This document shows, piece after piece, positions 52,120-64,000 of a stretch of 64,000 nt of DNA; within the stretch, counting starts at the first letter, position 1, and each line of letters opens with the position of its first letter. Position numbers and translations under genes: made by a program. The notes under the pieces were generated by a model. That model was given only the letters and a program-made list of their open reading frames with translations, searched no databases and had not been told where the DNA came from. Source of the stretch: Lumbricus rubellus (lineage: Eukaryota; Annelida; Clitellata; Crassiclitellata; Lumbricidae); the NCBI GenBank assembly GCA_945859605.1, contig OX243817.1:31694670-31758669 (forward strand), in the 5' to 3' direction.

Positions 52120-53790
52120 GTTAGAGTGATCCTTCCAGTCTGTCTTTCACTCGTTCACACCTGCATGCACTGTCAGATAACTGCATCCCGATTTAGAGTG
52201 AAGAAGGATAGGCGAACAGTATAAAAAGAAGGGTTCTCGTAGCTAAAGGACCGGTCTTAGTTAAGTTTAGTTAAGCTTAGTTGGGTAGAGTGCCCTTGTG
52301 TGGTTTTGTGATTTACGCACGGACCCATGGTGGTCAAGATTTTCAGTCTCCCAATTGTGGATGACATTTGTAATCGTCATTAGTTTAAGTCAGTGGTTCC
52401 CAACCTTTTTTGACTGTCGGGCCACGGGTTGGGAACCGCTGGTTTAAGTGCTCTTTCGGTTTTTGTTGTGCTTTTTGATAACTGTACAGTGAGTACCGTT
52501 CCAATTTGACGTGTAAATATTGCAAATATAGCCTACTATAATTATAAACTTTTCGCTTGGCTTTTCCCTTCATGGTTTCTACACACATACTCCTGACAAC
52601 TAGCTAACAATATATTTCCATAGATACGTATGGGACTAGTCATAATGAGTGATAAACGTTTCTTATTCGTATGCTATATTCTGATTGTTCTTGTCTTTGA
52701 ATGTACACGATTCTGTGTAAAGTCGTTTGCAACTCGGAATGCGGTCTGACACTGGGAGTTAAAGTGAATGCTTAGGCCTACTTACCTATGAGAAAACAAA
52801 TTAAACAATGTAAAACACACATTTGTGGTTGAAGCCGTTTGATACTTTTTAAGCTAAACGAACTTGTCCTCTGTAAGCAGTTGGTGTATATAAATATTAT
52901 AAATAATATTATGTTAGAAATAGAAAAATGGCCCGGCTTGTGAATTGTATTGGATTGAATTGCATATATAAATTTTTAAGCGGCTCTGGCAGTCAGTGGT
53001 GCTCATAGTGCGAAAGACCAAGAGAAAAAAGTAGTTTCGAGACAGTGTGAAGATCTGCCTGTGTTACCGTTTGATAACAAAGCACGTCGCAGTGGAGAGA
53101 ACTCAGTTCAAAGCGCATATCCAATGAAGGCAAAATCTTAGTTGTCAACGCTTAGGCCTACCGCATCTATTGACTCTCAGCTAAGCTATAAGGTCTTGTC
53201 TCTTGCGCACTCCTTGAAACGGGTGCAGATTTTACAGCTCCATAAATGAATCCCAGTGATTCAACGCTGGGTGGATTAGCCTACAGCACGCAGAATCGAA
53301 ACCGTTAGTAAGCCTACGGGAATGTGCTATTCGAACGACGGATAATCGTTGTATACTAAGGGCTATCGGTCAATTGGTTATTCACCATACCGTAGCCTCA
53401 ATGCATTTACTTTAAAAATTAAAACGTTTTTATGACAGTGGCACGACTACTGTACAGATGTAACCAATCACATTTATTGAGAAGCGTCAATTTTTTCAGG
53501 TCACGCCCTTTATTTTGTAATCTTAATCGTCACGCGGACACGCTGGGTTTATGGTATGACAATCTAACTAATTAGTAATTCGGCTCTAATACTGGCAAAA
53601 GGAACGTTCCTGCAGCATGTAGGCTATAGGGCTGAGTAACACAATCATATCGTGCTTATTCGTCACTATATTAATTTTGACAACGGAGAAAATCAAGTAG
53701 GCCGTAGATTTTCTATTAAGTTTTAGACTTACATTTCGCAAGTCTTTGCACTCTGTTTTTGTGACGAATATGAATAAGAAATTAGGATAA
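51621..53790. other. Intergenic, mostly featureless
   Basis: There is an AT run near 52099-52119 and a possible dispersed-repeat tail at about 52955-53060 (ATTGAATTG then GCGGCTCTGGCAG). No gene is recognised. Confidence 0.5.
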
Positions 53791-53792
53791 AG

Positions 53793-53813
53793 GATACATA
53801 CATACATACATAG

Positions 53814-53844
<31 letters not shown>

Positions 53845-54316
53845 CATACATACATACATACATACATACATACATACATACATACATACATACATACATA
53901 CATACATACATACATACATACATACATACATACATACATACATACATACATACATACATACATACATACATACATACATGCATACACATACACACATACA
54001 TACATACATACATACATGCATACATGCATACATGCATGCATGCATACATACATACATACATACATACATACATACATACATACATACATACATACACACA
54101 TACATACATACATACATACATACATACATACATACATACATACATACATACATACATACATACATACATACATACATACATACATACATGCATACATGCA
54201 TACATACATACATACATACATACATACATACATACATACATACATACATACATACATACATACATACATACATGCAGACATACACACACATACATACATA
54301 CATACACACACATACA
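53793..54316. repeat. (ATAC)n tetranucleotide array, about 520 bp
   Basis: CATA units with scattered ATGC and ACAC variants. It creates long open frames on both strands that are not genes. Confidence 0.98.
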
Positions 54317-55282
54317 ACCATTCATACGTGTTGAATTTCAAAGCAAGCGTGGATAGCGTGGGCTGACTTCTTTCTATGGAAATCATCGAAGTGTGGCAGC
54401 ACTCTTCTTCACGGTGACCGCATCCATATAAAAGTAGTATTGACTGGTTCAAACCAGTCAATACTGACGACTATTCGGACCTGTTGAGATCACCCGTTTC
54501 AACGAGCATCCGTATGAAATTTCAACGACAACAGTACTGTACACGCTACAATCGGATAACGTGTAAGATTGCTTTCGTCTTTGCTTAGTTCACCACCATT
54601 GGTTATAATGATTAGTTATTCAAGTAAGAAGGAATTGCACTGTGGGCTACTGTAACAGTTGATAAATACTTCAACTGCATTTTTCTGCGCTGACGTTAAT
54701 GAGTAGGCAGCAAATACTTCGCGTTTTGAGGTCTTCCGAAGTCTGTCGTAGTTCTATAATTTTGCAAGTTTGTATGCGCACTTGTTATAGCGCCCCTTCA
54801 AGCTCTCTACTCAGAGGCGCTCCTGAATGCAGAGCGGTCACTGCATCGGAGTTTCACGCCAAAGCGCTTAGCAATTTCCTCAGAACCTATAATTTATAGC
54901 GATTCTTCAAAGAGGATACTCAAAAGCGCTCCCGGCTCTCGCACGGTAAAAAATGACAGTTTTGAGTTCAATAAAAAAAAGTTGCAATAGGAGCCCCAGA
55001 AAGCAGACGTAGTTCTGTGGAAGTCCTTTACTGACAACTGGGCCCATCACAGAAAAGACTCTATTCTGCATGGTTGCCGTTTGTGCGAATGGAACCAAGA
55101 ACATTTCCTTTTGTGCAGAACAGATCGACGGTGGCCTTGAATACCTGTGAAGCAATGGAGCTATTGCAGGTAGTCTGGGGAAATACCAAACTGATATTGC
55201 CGAACCTAGAGTACGTTATAGGCCTAGTATTTGTTCTAAAAATCGAATCTAAAATATCTCACGCTGCATTGTTCATTGACAG
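54317..55282. other. Upstream region or 5' intron of the otopetrin-like gene
   Basis: A minus-oriented SINE core lies at about 54785-54870 (TATAGCGCCCCTTCAAG...GGAGTTTCACGCC), and a dispersed-repeat relative at about 54898-54960. ATTGACAG before 55283 could be an acceptor, so a further 5' exon is possible. Confidence 0.55.
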
Positions 55283-62739
<7,457 letters not shown>

Positions 62740-63355
62740 GTAACGCACAGTTCCAAAAGCATCGTCATAATTTGAACGCACCTCATCTGGTTAGTATACG
62801 GTAATTCTATGGCCAAAGATTTATATTGCGCTTTCAAGGTTACCTACCGAAAAGTGCTTCCGGCTCAAACCGGCGAAAGTAGGCAGTCTTAAGGGTGGCA
62901 ATACGTGGTTAAAAACGGTGTGAATAGCGCAGTATGAATAATGTACTTGTTGCCCACGTTTGGCCTTACCCTAGCAGGGCCTAGCCTATTGCTATGATAT
63001 GTATGGCTCAACGTTTATTGCCATAGTCCTATGCGTATTTGAATCACGCGACCGCAGGGCGTTCAATATTTACATTCAAAGAATTTGTCAGCGTTTCTCC
63101 GACTCTTTCTTCTCATATGTGACCTGCTCACGACTACATCATACATGTAGGCTATGTCAGCTGCACAGGTCATCATTGCAGCTCCTCTCATATGACACGG
63201 AATGCTTCACGATTATTCCCATAGGCTTGCTGTGACAAAATGTGTGTCATTATATTATTCAAAACGTGTCCAAACTGAAAATTATAAGACTATGACTATG
63301 TCTGACATATACACATTTAAAGTTACGCGATAGTTATGCGTGCAACCGGGCAAGT

Positions 63356-63423
<68 letters not shown>

Positions 63424-64000
63424 TGAACTTGGGTCACGACTTAAACCCGATTCACATAGGCCGGAAGGGAATTTACTTTGATGTAAACTACGGGGTTCAC
63501 ACATAAAAACAATAGTGACACATTGCCTCTGGTGCAATGTAAGAACTCTGGCCGTATGAAAATGTAATAATAGTTGCAATCACACTGCTGGTACTTTACT
63601 TCAATTTCAGCAAACCAGCTTCACTTACTATTTCACCCACTCTATCTAATATTTTACCCACTCTATCAGAATAATTCATAACGGACCTCGTGTGTACGGT
63701 TACATGTTTTCTAGCTAAGCTAACTTTTGTAATATCACAATGAGAAAGTACCACCACTCTTTGTGTACAGTACATGTTGTAATTACCACGAACAATTATC
63801 TGTTGTAGTTAAGCATCGCAATCTTATTCGTAACTTGGAGCTACTACAGCGCCCACAGAACCGAAGTAGCCGGGACCAGATAGGCAGTGTTGAGATCCAG
63901 AAAGTCAGGCAGGCAGTTAGTCAGATAATGCACATTAAATGGAACGTGCCACTCCAATAACATTGAGACACATCCTACCTGTAGTTCTTCTCTGAAGTTT
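62740..64000. other. Otopetrin intron 6, unfinished at the window edge
   Basis: It contains a pure AT run of about 62 bp (63358-63420). No further otopetrin exon could be found before the window ends. Confidence 0.55.
63358..63420. repeat. (AT)n microsatellite
   Basis: About 31 AT units without interruption. Confidence 0.97.

Noticed and set aside
53793..54316. A CRISPR-like or spaced repeat array
   Set aside because: It is a continuous tetranucleotide microsatellite without spacers, in eukaryotic DNA.

Overview
The window looks like eukaryotic, intron-rich, repeat-dense DNA from a marine deuterostome invertebrate. An echinoderm, most likely a sea urchin, is my best guess, not a proof. The reasons are split genes with GT-AG introns, two animal genes with clear vertebrate homologues, abundant SSRs and tRNA-derived SINEs, frequent AGGCCTA words, a Ty3/gypsy element with a very short LTR, and a foldback-type element whose inverted ends are 15-bp minisatellites flanked by an 8-bp target duplication. 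As I recall it, that last architecture is that of the TU elements of sea urchins. There are no prokaryotic features.

Host gene 1 (1247-20114, + strand) is the 3' part of a CP2/LSF (TFCP2/UBP1-like) transcription factor gene. I built 13 exons by hand, including a 56-nt exon at 15728-15783. Every exon-exon phase agrees, and the protein runs from the end of the CP2 DNA-binding region through a proline/serine linker and a SAM-like domain to the C-terminal ubiquitin-like oligomerisation domain, ending at TGA 20112-20114. The 5' exons lie left of the window. Host gene 2 (55283-62739, + strand) is the 5' half of an otopetrin-like proton channel gene: six exons, an acidic N-terminus and about five membrane segments. 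It runs off the right edge. Both genes point the same way and nothing ties them functionally.

Between and inside these genes the window is mostly mobile DNA, much of it bounded exactly by target-site duplications. In the CP2 introns: an hAT-type MITE (11780-12078), a pogo/Tigger element with a broken transposase (12166-14010), a second MITE (18772-19167) and a LINE tail (19458-19622). At 22.2-25.1 kb an internally deleted Ty3/gypsy element (22404-24876, TSD TACAC) sits inside an older small element. At 25.65-26.46 kb there is an inverted-repeat element holding about 11 copies of a 12-bp motif. At 26694-28640 there is a decayed BED-hAT element with an 8-bp TSD. From 29.09 to 36.11 kb a nested stack is found: a long inverted repeat carrying pieces of an unclassified cysteine-rich protein family, split by a TU-like foldback element (30672-35390), itself split by an hAT-like element (31072-33867), which contains a LINE tail.

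From 38526 to 47308 lies an 8.8-kb almost perfect palindrome, arms of about 4.3 kb, flanked by the 6-bp direct repeat TACATG and starting with AG. It carries no recognisable gene but contains 73-bp and about 179-bp tandem arrays. Further right are a Tc1/mariner-type remnant with doubled inverted ends (48337-49292), several SINEs, a LINE split by a SINE (56.29-57.11 kb), and in the otopetrin introns an hAT-type MITE (55433-55652) and a piggyBac-type MITE (59828-60663).
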